Origin: Klugiella xanthotipulae
Lineage (GTDB): Bacteria > Actinomycetota > Actinomycetes > Actinomycetales > Microbacteriaceae
Assembly (NCBI RefSeq): GCF_006716695.1
Contig: NZ_VFPN01000002.1
Coordinates: 310,001 to 374,000 of the forward strand
Direction of reading: 5' to 3'
DNA length: 64,000 nt
The notes below the pieces were generated by a model, which did no database searches, had not been told where the DNA came from, and saw only the letters and a list, made by a program, of their open reading frames with translations. Both the position numbers and the translations under genes were made by a program. The first letter of the stretch is position 1. Each line of letters opens with the position of its first letter. This document shows, in pieces, positions 15,974 through 24,494 of the stretch.

Positions 15974-17398
15974 CTAGCGGGCTCCGTCGCTCGTGAGAAC
16001 CGCTTTCACCGTGCGAAAAAGAATCGTACAGTCCACAAAGTTTGACCAGTTCTCCACATAGAAGAGATCGAGATAGACCGCCTCTTCCCAGGACAGATCA
16101 GAACGCCCGCTCACCTGCCAGAGACCCGTGAGGCCGGGCTTGACCAGAAGCCGACGTCGGGCATCCACGGAGTACCGCTCGACCTCGTTAGCAATAGCCG
16201 GACGCGGCCCGACCAGGCTCATATTTCCTTTAAGCACGTTAAACATTTGCGGGAGTTCATCAATGGAAAACCGACGAATGAAGGCACCAACCGGAGTAAT
16301 GCTAGGGTCACCCTTGCCCACTTTAAAGAGCACTCCCTCACGCTGCTGTATCAACGCTTCCAGGTACTTATCCGCGTCCACATACATGGAACGGAATTTG
16401 TAGATATTGAAAGGAACACCATTCTGGCCAATGCGCTCCTGGCGATAGATGACACCCCCGGCACTCGTAGCCTTTACCGCGATCGCTGTCGCCAGATAGA
16501 TCGGGGACAGGATGATAAGGAAAAATACTGCCCCCACGAGGTCCATAGCGCGCTTCACACCGTACTTGAGACCGCGGTAGCGGGGAGCTTCCACGTGAAC
16601 AAGTGGTAGCCCGCCAACGGGTTCCAGCCTCAGCCGTGTGCTCCGTACCCCATAGAGTTGGGTGGAAAGCAGCAGTTCAGCCCGGCTGGATTCCAGGCGC
16701 CAGGTGAGCTCACGAACAAACGGGCTTCCCGTATCGACCTCACCAGCCAGCACCACGGCGTCAGCTGAATGAAACCTAATCAGGTGCAGCAGTTCCTCGG
16801 GATCCGCCGAGTCAGCACCCGTAATCGGGATGCCGCGCATCCCGGAGCGGCCCTTCCGCTCGATTGCCGTTACGGTCTGATCCACATGATGCTCGTCGCC
16901 GACCACCAGCACACGTGTCAGGCTCCGACCGTTACGAACGCCTGCTCGCATGATGATCTGAATCACCCAGCGCACCGCTAAAAGACCCAGCACACCGAGG
17001 GGGAAGGCCACAACCAGGTAGAGGCGTGAAATCTCCAGTTGGAAGATCAGGGAGTAGATCGACAACCCGCCAAAGACCACAAGGGTTGCCTGAAGGATAC
17101 GAGCAATTTCGTAGTTGCCAAAGCCAAGGACTCGCGTGTATCGAACCCGAAAGAGCAGCAGACTCAGCGACCACACGGTCGCGAGGGCACAGGAAAAGTA
17201 CGTGTAGCTTGAATCAAAAAGCCCCAGGTTGACAGCGTTTGGATCGGTGCCAAAGCGAAGCAGCTGAGCAACAAAAACGGTGAAAAAGACCACAACAGTG
17301 TCAAGCACGCTCACCGTGCGTCTTATCCCCTGAGCGCTGACTCGTCTACTCGCTACTTCCGGTACAGAATATGCAGTTGTGGCACTATACGATGCCAT
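15974..17398 (-). CDS. Exopolysaccharide initiating sugar-1-phosphate transferase (WbaP/CpsE-like)
   Basis: This 474-residue polyprenyl-phosphate glycosylphosphotransferase starts repeat-unit assembly by putting a sugar-1-phosphate on undecaprenyl phosphate. Four N-terminal membrane helices, a cytoplasmic nucleotide-fold region and a fifth hydrophobic segment (GAVFFLIILSPIYLATAIAV) come before the catalytic domain. That domain carries NIYKFRSM, DELPQMFNVLKGNMSLVGPRP and PGLTGLWQVSGRSDLSW, the family hallmarks. The ATG overlaps the stop of the LCP gene (TAATG), so it is the third gene of a phosphatase-LCP-transferase operon. The sugar is not predictable from sequence. Confidence 0.94.
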   Translation of the reverse strand: MASYSATTAYSVPEVASRRVSAQGIRRTVSVLDTVVVFFTVFVAQLLRFGTDPNAVNLGLFDSSYTYFSCALATVWSLSLLLFRVRYTRVLGFGNYEIARILQATLVVFGGLSIYSLIFQLEISRLYLVVAFPLGVLGLLAVRWVIQIIMRAGVRNGRSLTRVLVVGDEHHVDQTVTAIERKGRSGMRGIPITGADSADPEELLHLIRFHSADAVVLAGEVDTGSPFVRELTWRLESSRAELLLSTQLYGVRSTRLRLEPVGGLPLVHVEAPRYRGLKYGVKRAMDLVGAVFFLIILSPIYLATAIAVKATSAGGVIYRQERIGQNGVPFNIYKFRSMYVDADKYLEALIQQREGVLFKVGKGDPSITPVGAFIRRFSIDELPQMFNVLKGNMSLVGPRPAIANEVERYSVDARRRLLVKPGLTGLWQVSGRSDLSWEEAVYLDLFYVENWSNFVDCTILFRTVKAVLTSDGAR

Positions 17399-18519
17399 TA
17401 GTTTCCTTCCTCAGCGCTTCGAACTCGCAAATAATCAGCGAGCGAATCGTCTTTCAATGCCACCGACATGGCGGCGAATTCTTCGGTGTTTTGCAGCACG
17501 ATGGAGGATCCGCTGGGGCTCCTCCCCGTACCAGCCGTTGGTGCGGTGGCGAGCACAATGTCATCGCCGCGCACGTTACGGAGTTCAACTGCCAGCCCTA
17601 ACGCGGCGTTGAAGTCAAATGATTCGTCAACAGCGACGTAAGAAAGGGCAGTCTTTGCCACTTTCAGCAACTGCGGCGGGTTCCCCACAACCTCGGGTGC
17701 AAGTACGGCAGTGATGACCGCCTTCATGTACGCCTGTTGATTCTTTACCCGCTGAAAGTCGGCAGACGCAAAGGCATAGCGCTCCCGGACGAATGCGAGC
17801 GCTTGCTCACCGTTGACGTGATTCAGGCCCTTCGTGAACGAGAACCCGGTCACATTCTGTGATTCGAATGCGTAATCGGAGTAGATATCCACACCACCCA
17901 ATTCGTCCGTCACCGCTTGAAAACCTTTGAAATCGGCAACGGCAACGTGATCGATCCGCACCCCCGTCAGAGACTCCAGCGTCTCGACCACCAGGGGAAC
18001 CCCTCCATAGGACAGGGCGGCATTGAGCTTATTCTCACCATGACCGGGGATATTCACCCACAAATCCCGCATAAATGACACCACCGAGATCGACTGACGG
18101 TCCGCTGGAATGTGTACCAGCATCATCGTGTCGGCTCGCTGCCCCTTAAACCCAGCTGAGACGATATCGCCGAGCGATTCACGCGTATCCGAACCAATAA
18201 TCAGGTAGTTGAGCGCACCTGAGGTTGTCACCTCGGGGCGGGTCTCTTCCGCGGGAAAGGAATCTGCCTTATCCAGGGAGGTCACAGCGCTGTTAAACGT
18301 CTGTGCGCCGTAGATGTAGATGGCCGCCGCTGCCGCGATGGGTATACCGATGAGAACCGCCAGAACAATCGCGATAATCCGCCACTTTCGGCGCTTCCCA
18401 CGACGCTTACGCGGACGGGGAGATTCTTCCTCCTCGATATCCGTTTCGAGCTCTCCCTCGCTCACCGGTTCGCCACTGTTGAGCGAGGTTTCAAAGGGGG
18501 AAACAGGACCGTTTCTCAC
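17398..18519 (-). CDS. LytR-CpsA-Psr (LCP) family glycopolymer transferase
   Basis: LCP proteins move finished glycopolymers from the lipid carrier to peptidoglycan on the outer face of the membrane. This 373-residue member has an acidic and basic cytoplasmic tail (1-46), one helix (about 47-70) and the LCP domain, with GSDTR (109-113), RADTMML and SFMRDLWVNIPG carrying the pyrophosphate-binding Arg and Asp residues. It starts at GTG 18519, overlapping the phosphatase stop as GTGA. The position in a polysaccharide operon suggests it attaches that polymer to the wall. Confidence 0.93.
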   Translation of the reverse strand: MRNGPVSPFETSLNSGEPVSEGELETDIEEEESPRPRKRRGKRRKWRIIAIVLAVLIGIPIAAAAAIYIYGAQTFNSAVTSLDKADSFPAEETRPEVTTSGALNYLIIGSDTRESLGDIVSAGFKGQRADTMMLVHIPADRQSISVVSFMRDLWVNIPGHGENKLNAALSYGGVPLVVETLESLTGVRIDHVAVADFKGFQAVTDELGGVDIYSDYAFESQNVTGFSFTKGLNHVNGEQALAFVRERYAFASADFQRVKNQQAYMKAVITAVLAPEVVGNPPQLLKVAKTALSYVAVDESFDFNAALGLAVELRNVRGDDIVLATAPTAGTGRSPSGSSIVLQNTEEFAAMSVALKDDSLADYLRVRSAEEGN

Positions 18520-19145
18520 GCACGACTCCCGACGCTCGCAACCGCAATCTGATTAAGAAGGGGTTCCACTCGCTGAGCCATCGCGAGAAATTTTTCCTGC
18601 GTCTGACCATACGGATCCGCGACGTCATCCTGGACCCCGCCGTCAAAGGACAACCGTTGACGAGCGAGTGCAACCGCGCGAATCCACTCGGCCAATCCGG
18701 TTGGCTGGGGAATTTTCAGGAGTGACGGGGCTAACTGAGCCAATCGCGCGAACTCGACCAGGGTAAAGGTCTTATGGAGGAGAGTCGGCGCCAGTTCAAT
18801 CACGGGGTCGCGGTGAGCCCGCTCCATCGTGAGAACAAGTATGACCCCGGCGAGGCTATCCTCGGTTAACTGCTGAGCAGAGAACCCGGCAGCAGACCCC
18901 TCATAGTGTTCAACGAGCAGCGCAGAAGAGGGATCCATCGCCCGGCCCAGAACCGCCCGGGTACCCGCGCTTGAGACGATAAATTGGCCGGGAGCAAGAT
19001 GATCGCATCTGGCCTGCATGACACGTTCAGCAAACGGCGAACGGCAGATGTTCCCCGTACAGACGAAAACGATTCGCGTGGGCTGAAGTTCAGCATCGCG
19101 TCTCCGGTCAACCCCGGATAGCCTCAACCGAAGCGAATCGCTCAT
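18516..19145 (-). CDS. Low-molecular-weight protein-tyrosine phosphatase (Wzb-like)
   Basis: This 209-residue phosphatase probably dephosphorylates the tyrosine autokinase encoded at 12.9 kb and so lets the polymerisation cycle proceed. The P-loop is CTGNICRS (29-36, nucleophile Cys29) and the general acid is Asp177 in VADPYGQ. It has an N-terminal extension of about 22 residues over the usual family length, and an earlier or later start is possible. It is first in its operon, transcribed away from an 800-base gap. Confidence 0.92.
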   Translation of the reverse strand: MSDSLRLRLSGVDRRRDAELQPTRIVFVCTGNICRSPFAERVMQARCDHLAPGQFIVSSAGTRAVLGRAMDPSSALLVEHYEGSAAGFSAQQLTEDSLAGVILVLTMERAHRDPVIELAPTLLHKTFTLVEFARLAQLAPSLLKIPQPTGLAEWIRAVALARQRLSFDGGVQDDVADPYGQTQEKFLAMAQRVEPLLNQIAVASVGSRA

Positions 19146-19958
19146 TATTTATTCCAACTCCCCATTGCACGCAACCGCCCGCTACATATCCGCGGGACCA
19201 CGTTCCCTCACCATCGCCGACACGCAAATACGCGCACACATACGAGGTATAACTTGCACACGATAAACCAGAAACAGTGAGCATTTTTATGCCCGTTCGA
19301 AGCGGGTTGAGGAAATTTTGCGTAAACCCGCCCGATTTCAAGACAGAAATCTCCAAGAAGAAAAATCCAATTCACCCCCAAATTCAGGTCACCTCATCCT
19401 CGAATTCACCTCGGGTGAAAAACAATTCTCCCTCGATTAGAAGAACGTAGAGTTGAACCTGTCACTGGTGTTGAATCGGAGATCGACAGGCTGACCTCAC
19501 AACTCCGTCAGACGCGGCGCTGAGGCCCCGGGTTCTCTGCCATAACGCCCAGGAGAAACCCCTATGTGCTCGTTTTGGCACCCCGCTGCCCAGGCCTCAC
19601 GCACCAATAGGACTCGTCAATGCGGTCATATCTCCCCACCCGCATCCCGCTCTTTCACACCGCTATTCTGCGCCCCCACACCCACACAAAACCGACAATT
19701 CCTGAGAGCCGGGATCTCGAACGGAATAGCGACAGAAACACACAGAAAAAACCATCCAGATAAGGTATTCACCCACACCGGCTATATCCGCGCCACCACC
19801 ACGCAGATACATTCTCGCGCCAACGGGACACAGCCCGATCACAAAAATGCCGGGGACTCAAGAAATCGGTTGATAAACGGCCAGAACGATGCGGTTCCGG
19901 TCGCATTCAATCGCACAGAATTATTATCTCCGCACTCTTCCCGTGGGGAGAGAACTCA
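19146..19958. other. 813-base intergenic region between the phosphatase operon and the LuxR gene
   Basis: This must hold the promoter of the minus-strand phosphatase-LCP-transferase operon and the 3' end of the LuxR transcript. A stretch at 19371-19419 has several TCACC/GGTGA elements. A frame from 19564 has an AGGAGA-like site, but its codons (ATA, AGA, AGG, low GC at third positions) are unlike genes here, so I do not call it. No tRNA or known RNA motif was found. The length is unusual for this compact genome. Confidence 0.5.
19405..19419. promoter_or_regulatory. Palindrome TTCACC-tcg-GGTGAA, candidate operator
   Basis: This 6-base perfect dyad with a 3-base spacer lies about 260 bases upstream of the phosphatase start. 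Further TTCACCCC (19371) and GGTCACCTC (19387) elements are nearby. It shares the GGGTGAA core with sites at 12.5, 24.2 and 26.6 kb. Confidence 0.4.
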
Positions 19959-22622
19959 TTACCGATTGTCGTCTTCTCCGGGAGGTGCCAACAGGAGGCC
20001 CCACTCCGCGGCAACAGCCAGGGCTTGCTGACGCGAGTTGGCCCCCAACTTACGATAGGTACTCCGCACCTGCGTCTTGACCGTGTTAGGCGACACCACC
20101 AGGGCGGAGGCGATCTCCGTCATGGAGGGTGTTCGCGCGAGGTGGCCCAAGACGAGTCGCTCGCGTCGGGTCAGCTTCGGAATCACCTGCTGAGCAAGAT
20201 CAAAAACGTGCGGCGTCGCCTCCAGACCAGTGGGAAGGATGCCCCCGTCGTTTTTCTCAGCCAACGATTGAAGAGAGTCTTCGGGCATAAACGCAAAGGC
20301 CATCCGAACACCAAACTTCTCGTACAGACTGATTGCCTTGTGCCAGGAATCGGCGGCAGACTCGTCGTCACCGAGCCGGTCGGCCGCGATTGCCCGCACC
20401 AGAAGGTGCTCAATCTTTGTCCGAGGATAGGCATCTTCACGCCAGAGGAAGTCGCGAGCCAGAGCAATCGCTTGAGATTCCTTACCGAGCACCAGGAGCA
20501 GCCGAGCACGCGAGCCAGCAGACTGTTCGCGTCCGCTCACGATGGTTTTGAGTGTCTCCTGCGCTTCCTGGGGGCGGCGCAACGCAATCAATAGCTCTGC
20601 CCGAATAGACGCGAGTAGGTCGCTGTAATAGCCGTTCAGGCGGCCTGTGCGGTTGCCCACAGTGAAGGCGTCCAGGCGCGCCAATCCACGATACGGTTCT
20701 CCCCGAACCAGAGTGGCCAGCGCGTAGGCGTACTCAACAAGTGGACGATCTTCGTAGTCAACACCATCGCTGCCGAGCAGACTCAACGCGTCGCGCGAGG
20801 TCTCCTCGTCAAAGACCTCCAGCCGTTCAAAGACGCGCGCCAGATAAACCGGCCGGGCCCAGAACGTCTCGCGGATACTCAACCACAGGTTGGACGATTC
20901 AACGTTGCGCAAGACGTCTTGCGCCTGCGTGATCTTGCCGGTCATGACGAGTGCGAGAGCGAGAGAGCCCTGAGCATGCACAGACATGGGCGTTCCCTGA
21001 AGATCGCCACTGAGGGCGGCAGCCTTGGTGTACTCCGTGACCGCTGCGTGATACCGACCGCTGTGCAGATACGCGTTCCCCACCTGCACCCAAGCCGCTG
21101 GTAGCAGGTGCGCAAGCTCACCCGCCCTCTGATCGGGAATCTCTTTGAGTGCCTCCTGGAAGCGGGTGATGGCAATCTCGCTCTGTGCGTTGTATCCCGT
21201 CACCCGTTGCACGCTCAGAACGGCAGTTTCGACCCAAACCCGCTCAACCGGGCCAAGATCGCGAGCGCGAGAACGCATCGCGGTGATAGCGGTGCGAAGC
21301 TGCTGATCAACCGCGGGGGTCAGCCCGTCGATCCAGTAGTTGAACTGAGCCAGCATCCCAATCAGTGCCGGATGCTCAGCAAAGACATCGTCGTTCAGAC
21401 GCGCGAGCGACTCGCGTAGTTCGTAGCGAAAGCTGTAAGCAAACCAAGGATACTCACGGCGAATGAGCCGAGCCATTGGAGCGTAGTCGCCCAGAGTCTC
21501 GTATTGCTGGTATGCCTCGAAGGGGCACCCGATGTGCTCCATGTACGAGGCGATCTGGCGGCGGTGGTCACTCAACTCAACGGCGCGCTCCGCGCTCCGC
21601 TCCTGGAGGAATGACTGGAACACCGGGATCATGACAAAACGGCGCTCGGAGGCGTTCTCTGTCCACTGCCCATACCCCAACTCTTGTAGATGGGTGAAAA
21701 GCACCGCCGCTTTCTCCTGCCCCACGAGCGCATCAGCCAGCTCCACGGTGAGGAAGGGGGCGAGAGCAAGGACCTCCACGAGTGGCAGTTCCGATACGGT
21801 GTCAAAGCTGTTCATGATGTCGCCCTCGATACAGCTCAGAGCGGACTCCGTGAGCCGGGCAGAAACATCGCGTAGCCCATAGGCCTCACCCACGCGGCGG
21901 AGACGCATCAGGGCAGCCCGGGTCAGTGACGGCCACCCGTTAGTGAGCTCCTGTAGAGCCACCGCGGCATGATCACTCAGCGGCATCCCCAGTTTCTCAC
22001 CCACCTCAACAGTTTCGGGGGGAGTGAAGAGTAAATCTTTTGCCGTAATACTGACCGAGTCAATGCTCGCCTGTACCGCGATGCTCTCAAACGGCGAGGT
22101 CACCCGGCCGGCAAACCAGACGTAAAGGTTGCGCGCCTTGCGCAATAACCAGACGATGTCCGCGAAGGTTTCATCGTTTGCCATACCGTCGTCGCTGTCG
22201 ATAACGATCAGAAATTTTTCCGACACATGGGCGTCAAGGTGAGAAAGGATCACGTTGCGCTGTGCACCGGCGTCCAAGTCGCTAAAGTCTGCGGCCCCGG
22301 CACCGCTGGCTCCCTGGCCACCCTTCAGGACGAGCGCACCGCCCAGAACTGATCGGAGACCGCTGGCGGTAAGGCCCGTACGTCCCATGTCAATCCAGGT
22401 GGCATGCAGGCGGTGGCTATCCAGCCGATGGTGGAACCAATCTGTCAACAACTGGGTTTTACCCCAACCAGTTGGGGCGTTCAACACAACGAGCTGAGCA
22501 TCGCTGAGCGCGCCATCCAACAGATCTAACAGCCGCGGTCGGCTCACTGCCGTGCGGAGGAAACGCGGTGCGGTGTGCACCAGGTCACCTAATAGTGATT
22601 CAGTATTGGCAACGTTTTTCAC
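19959..22622 (-). CDS. MalT-like LuxR-family ATP-dependent transcriptional regulator
   Basis: The 887-residue protein has an N-terminal P-loop ATPase with Walker A NAPTGWGKT (48-56) and a Walker B-like FLIVIDSDDG. A winged region follows, then a long alpha-helical TPR-like middle, and a C-terminal LuxR helix-turn-helix (LTRRERLVLGHLA, then SPNTVKTQVRSTYRKL). This is the architecture of large STAND regulators such as MalT, which bind an inducer and ATP before activating promoters. It lies between the exopolysaccharide operon and the kinase-PqqD/RCC1 genes, so it is the natural candidate regulator of the locus. The inducer is unknown. Confidence 0.9.
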   Translation of the reverse strand: MKNVANTESLLGDLVHTAPRFLRTAVSRPRLLDLLDGALSDAQLVVLNAPTGWGKTQLLTDWFHHRLDSHRLHATWIDMGRTGLTASGLRSVLGGALVLKGGQGASGAGAADFSDLDAGAQRNVILSHLDAHVSEKFLIVIDSDDGMANDETFADIVWLLRKARNLYVWFAGRVTSPFESIAVQASIDSVSITAKDLLFTPPETVEVGEKLGMPLSDHAAVALQELTNGWPSLTRAALMRLRRVGEAYGLRDVSARLTESALSCIEGDIMNSFDTVSELPLVEVLALAPFLTVELADALVGQEKAAVLFTHLQELGYGQWTENASERRFVMIPVFQSFLQERSAERAVELSDHRRQIASYMEHIGCPFEAYQQYETLGDYAPMARLIRREYPWFAYSFRYELRESLARLNDDVFAEHPALIGMLAQFNYWIDGLTPAVDQQLRTAITAMRSRARDLGPVERVWVETAVLSVQRVTGYNAQSEIAITRFQEALKEIPDQRAGELAHLLPAAWVQVGNAYLHSGRYHAAVTEYTKAAALSGDLQGTPMSVHAQGSLALALVMTGKITQAQDVLRNVESSNLWLSIRETFWARPVYLARVFERLEVFDEETSRDALSLLGSDGVDYEDRPLVEYAYALATLVRGEPYRGLARLDAFTVGNRTGRLNGYYSDLLASIRAELLIALRRPQEAQETLKTIVSGREQSAGSRARLLLVLGKESQAIALARDFLWREDAYPRTKIEHLLVRAIAADRLGDDESAADSWHKAISLYEKFGVRMAFAFMPEDSLQSLAEKNDGGILPTGLEATPHVFDLAQQVIPKLTRRERLVLGHLARTPSMTEIASALVVSPNTVKTQVRSTYRKLGANSRQQALAVAAEWGLLLAPPGEDDNR

Positions 22623-23010
22623 GGATGATCTCCCCCAGATGAGTTCATTTATTACGCTTGGCTCCCCTCAACTGACGATGCCGCCAGTCAACGGTTCTGT
22701 AGGCCCCCACCCTCGCGAAAACCGCTAACTGCGATCTCAACGCCGAAGAAAACACTCGCTTCTCCGAAGGCTGTGGTGGTGCCGTCGGCGAATGCTCGCT
22801 TCTACCATATAAGAGCGGCTTTCACGCGTTTGATAACGCGAAAACCCTAAACATTTTAATCTCGCCGTATGCCGCGACCTAATCCCGCTTTTAACCCCCA
22901 GGGATCGGACTGCCGCACGCTGCGCTCACCCCATATTAGCCCTAAGTGCGACGCACAGCCACCACCCTGATCGCTGCTAAGCTCCATGCCGAACAGGAGG
23001 CGGTCGTCAC
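22623..23010. other. Divergent promoter region of the LuxR and kinase-PqqD genes
   Basis: This 388-base gap lies between two diverging genes and contains no gene. It has a CGCGTT-tgat-AACGCG palindrome (annotated) and a near-repeat, ACTCGCTTCT and GCTCGCTTCT, about 43 bases apart (22754 and 22795). It also has AT-rich stretches that could serve as promoters for both directions. Confidence 0.5.
22825..22840. promoter_or_regulatory. Palindrome CGCGTT-TGAT-AACGCG, candidate operator
   Basis: A perfect 6-base dyad with a 4-base spacer, flanked by TTCA and AAAA, sits in the divergent region between the LuxR gene and the kinase-PqqD gene. It could be an operator for autoregulation. Confidence 0.35.
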
Positions 23011-24216
23011 ATGACAATTCGCGTGGATATTTTGGGGCTTCCCGTAGACCTTGTCATCCATGATCCCCGACACATCGGTATCGAGGAGGCCCTTCGAGTC
23101 TCCTGGAACCGGTGTCTGCGCACCGAGGGTGTTGACGCTGTACTGACCGTGTGGTGTTCTCTCGATCAGGATGCCGCCGACCCTCCAGCCGCATCCCCGA
23201 CACTTTCTCTGATCACCGCACCCGACGTCAGTATTCTCCGCTCAACCGTGACAAGCCACCTGACACTTATGGGAATCGAAGACCTCGCGGGAACATCATT
23301 TCTCTTCCACGCAACCGCAAGTTCCCACCCGGTGACCGGTGACGTCATTGCCCTTGTGGGCCCGTCGGGCCGGGGGAAAACGACGGCCGCACAGGCGATG
23401 GCTCGGCACCGGGGATACGTCACCGACGAGACAGTTGCCGTTCTCCCCGACGGCTCAGTCCTCGGCTACCCCAAACCGCTGTCGGTGAAAGCCCACGCCT
23501 TAGACACGATCAAGACACAGGTCGGTCCGGATGAATTGGGCTTAGTCGCCCCGACACCCGGCGTGCCATTATCGCTCGCCCGCCTCGTGTTGTTGAGCCG
23601 CGACCCAGAGTGCGTGACCCCCGTTGTGGAGCGTGTTCCACTGGCCTCAGCCATCGTCGAGCTATCGACCGAGATGTCGTATCTCTGGAAGTATCCGGCC
23701 CCGCTCTACAGCTTGGCCCGACTCATTGAGCGCACCGGCGGCGTCCACCGGGTGCGCTACGCCGAGGCAGCGACACTACCGGACCTCCTCAGCAACCCAC
23801 CCGCTGCGGAGGGAAACGAGAGCTGGAGTTCCGCCGAGATCAGCGGAGCCGGTGAGCTCACTCCTGAAACAGCCCCGGTCTCGGCCGGGCTCCAGTACCG
23901 AGCACGCCCCACCACAGATGCACTGGAGATCGACGGTAACATTCTCATTCTGGTGGAAAACCAGGTAGTTCTTTTATCCCCCGTTGGTTCGCTAATCTGG
24001 TCGGCCACCAGGGAATGGACTCACAGCGACACGGTACACCGCACCCTTATCGAGTCTTTTGGCCCCCACCCAGATTCTGCAATCCTGGCAGAACGTGCCC
24101 TTCATGACCTGGCCGATCAGGGAGTCCTTGAACAGCGTCTGATCGGCACAGGCCCAGGCCCGAAGGACCCTTCCCCGGGTGACCCTCAACCCTCGAGTGA
24201 GCACCCAGAAAAATAA
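23011..24216 (+). CDS. HPr-kinase-like protein with PqqD-like C-terminal domain
   Basis: The 401-residue protein has a middle domain like HPr kinase/phosphorylase. It carries Walker A LVGPSGRGKTT (about 115-125), and YVTDETVAVL follows where HPr kinases have their acidic site. The family includes enzymes that phosphorylate lasso peptide precursors. The last 100 residues (LEIDGNILILVENQVVLLSPVGSLIW to ALHDLADQGVLEQRL) look like a PqqD/RRE peptide-binding domain. ATG 23011 follows AGGAGG. It lies upstream of two Tat-exported RCC1 proteins and shares its domain logic with the nucleotidyltransferase-PqqD gene at 14.4 kb. No lasso cyclase, protease or precursor is seen, so the substrate is open. 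Confidence 0.78.
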   Translation: MTIRVDILGLPVDLVIHDPRHIGIEEALRVSWNRCLRTEGVDAVLTVWCSLDQDAADPPAASPTLSLITAPDVSILRSTVTSHLTLMGIEDLAGTSFLFHATASSHPVTGDVIALVGPSGRGKTTAAQAMARHRGYVTDETVAVLPDGSVLGYPKPLSVKAHALDTIKTQVGPDELGLVAPTPGVPLSLARLVLLSRDPECVTPVVERVPLASAIVELSTEMSYLWKYPAPLYSLARLIERTGGVHRVRYAEAATLPDLLSNPPAAEGNESWSSAEISGAGELTPETAPVSAGLQYRARPTTDALEIDGNILILVENQVVLLSPVGSLIWSATREWTHSDTVHRTLIESFGPHPDSAILAERALHDLADQGVLEQRLIGTGPGPKDPSPGDPQPSSEHPEK

Positions 24217-24494
24217 CGGGGTGAAACCCTAGGTGAAAAGATTTTCTCTGCGGGAGCATCGCAGCGAGACAACATTTCTCGGATTTCCCAGCTAGATACA
24301 GCTGTTTCCCGCGATGGGCTCGGACGGCCCTCGGCGTGTTGTGAGCTCATCTCCCAACAATCGATATTCGGGAATCTGCAATGCTTTGGAACGTTCAGAC
24401 AGGGGCATCTGTGGACTCATTCCACATCCTGTCAGACGATTTTCATGATGACCCACACTGGCAGTCGCCAGGAGTTACCCCCGAAGAAGGAAAA
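24217..24494. other. Leader of the first RCC1 gene
   Basis: A frame from ATG 24381 continues into the RCC1 gene, but the 38 residues it adds lack a match in the paralog downstream, so I treat this stretch as non-coding. It contains the GGTGAAA repeats at 24218-24245. It also has GCCAGGAGTTA (24467-24477), which is repeated exactly in front of the second RCC1 gene. Confidence 0.5.
24218..24245. promoter_or_regulatory. Direct repeat of GGTGAAA, candidate regulator site
   Basis: GGGGTGAAACCCT is followed by AGGTGAAAAGATTTT, giving two GGTGAAA copies 12 bases apart right after the kinase-PqqD stop codon. The core matches sites at 12.5, 19.4 and 26.6 kb. Confidence 0.4.

Noticed and set aside
19564-20031. 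155-codon plus-strand frame with an AGGAGA-like ribosome-binding site
   Set aside because: Codon use is unlike neighbouring genes (ATA, AGA, AGG, low GC at third positions), no family pattern is visible, and it runs into the 3' end of the LuxR gene on the opposite strand.
14441-24216. Complete lasso peptide biosynthetic cluster
   Set aside because: Kinase-like and nucleotidyltransferase-like genes with PqqD-type tails are present, but no asparagine-synthetase-like cyclase, transglutaminase-like protease or precursor peptide could be found.
24381-24494. N-terminal extension of RCC1 copy 1 from ATG 24381
   Set aside because: The 38 residues have no counterpart in copy 2, whereas TTG 24495 has a good ribosome-binding site and begins the region of shared sequence.
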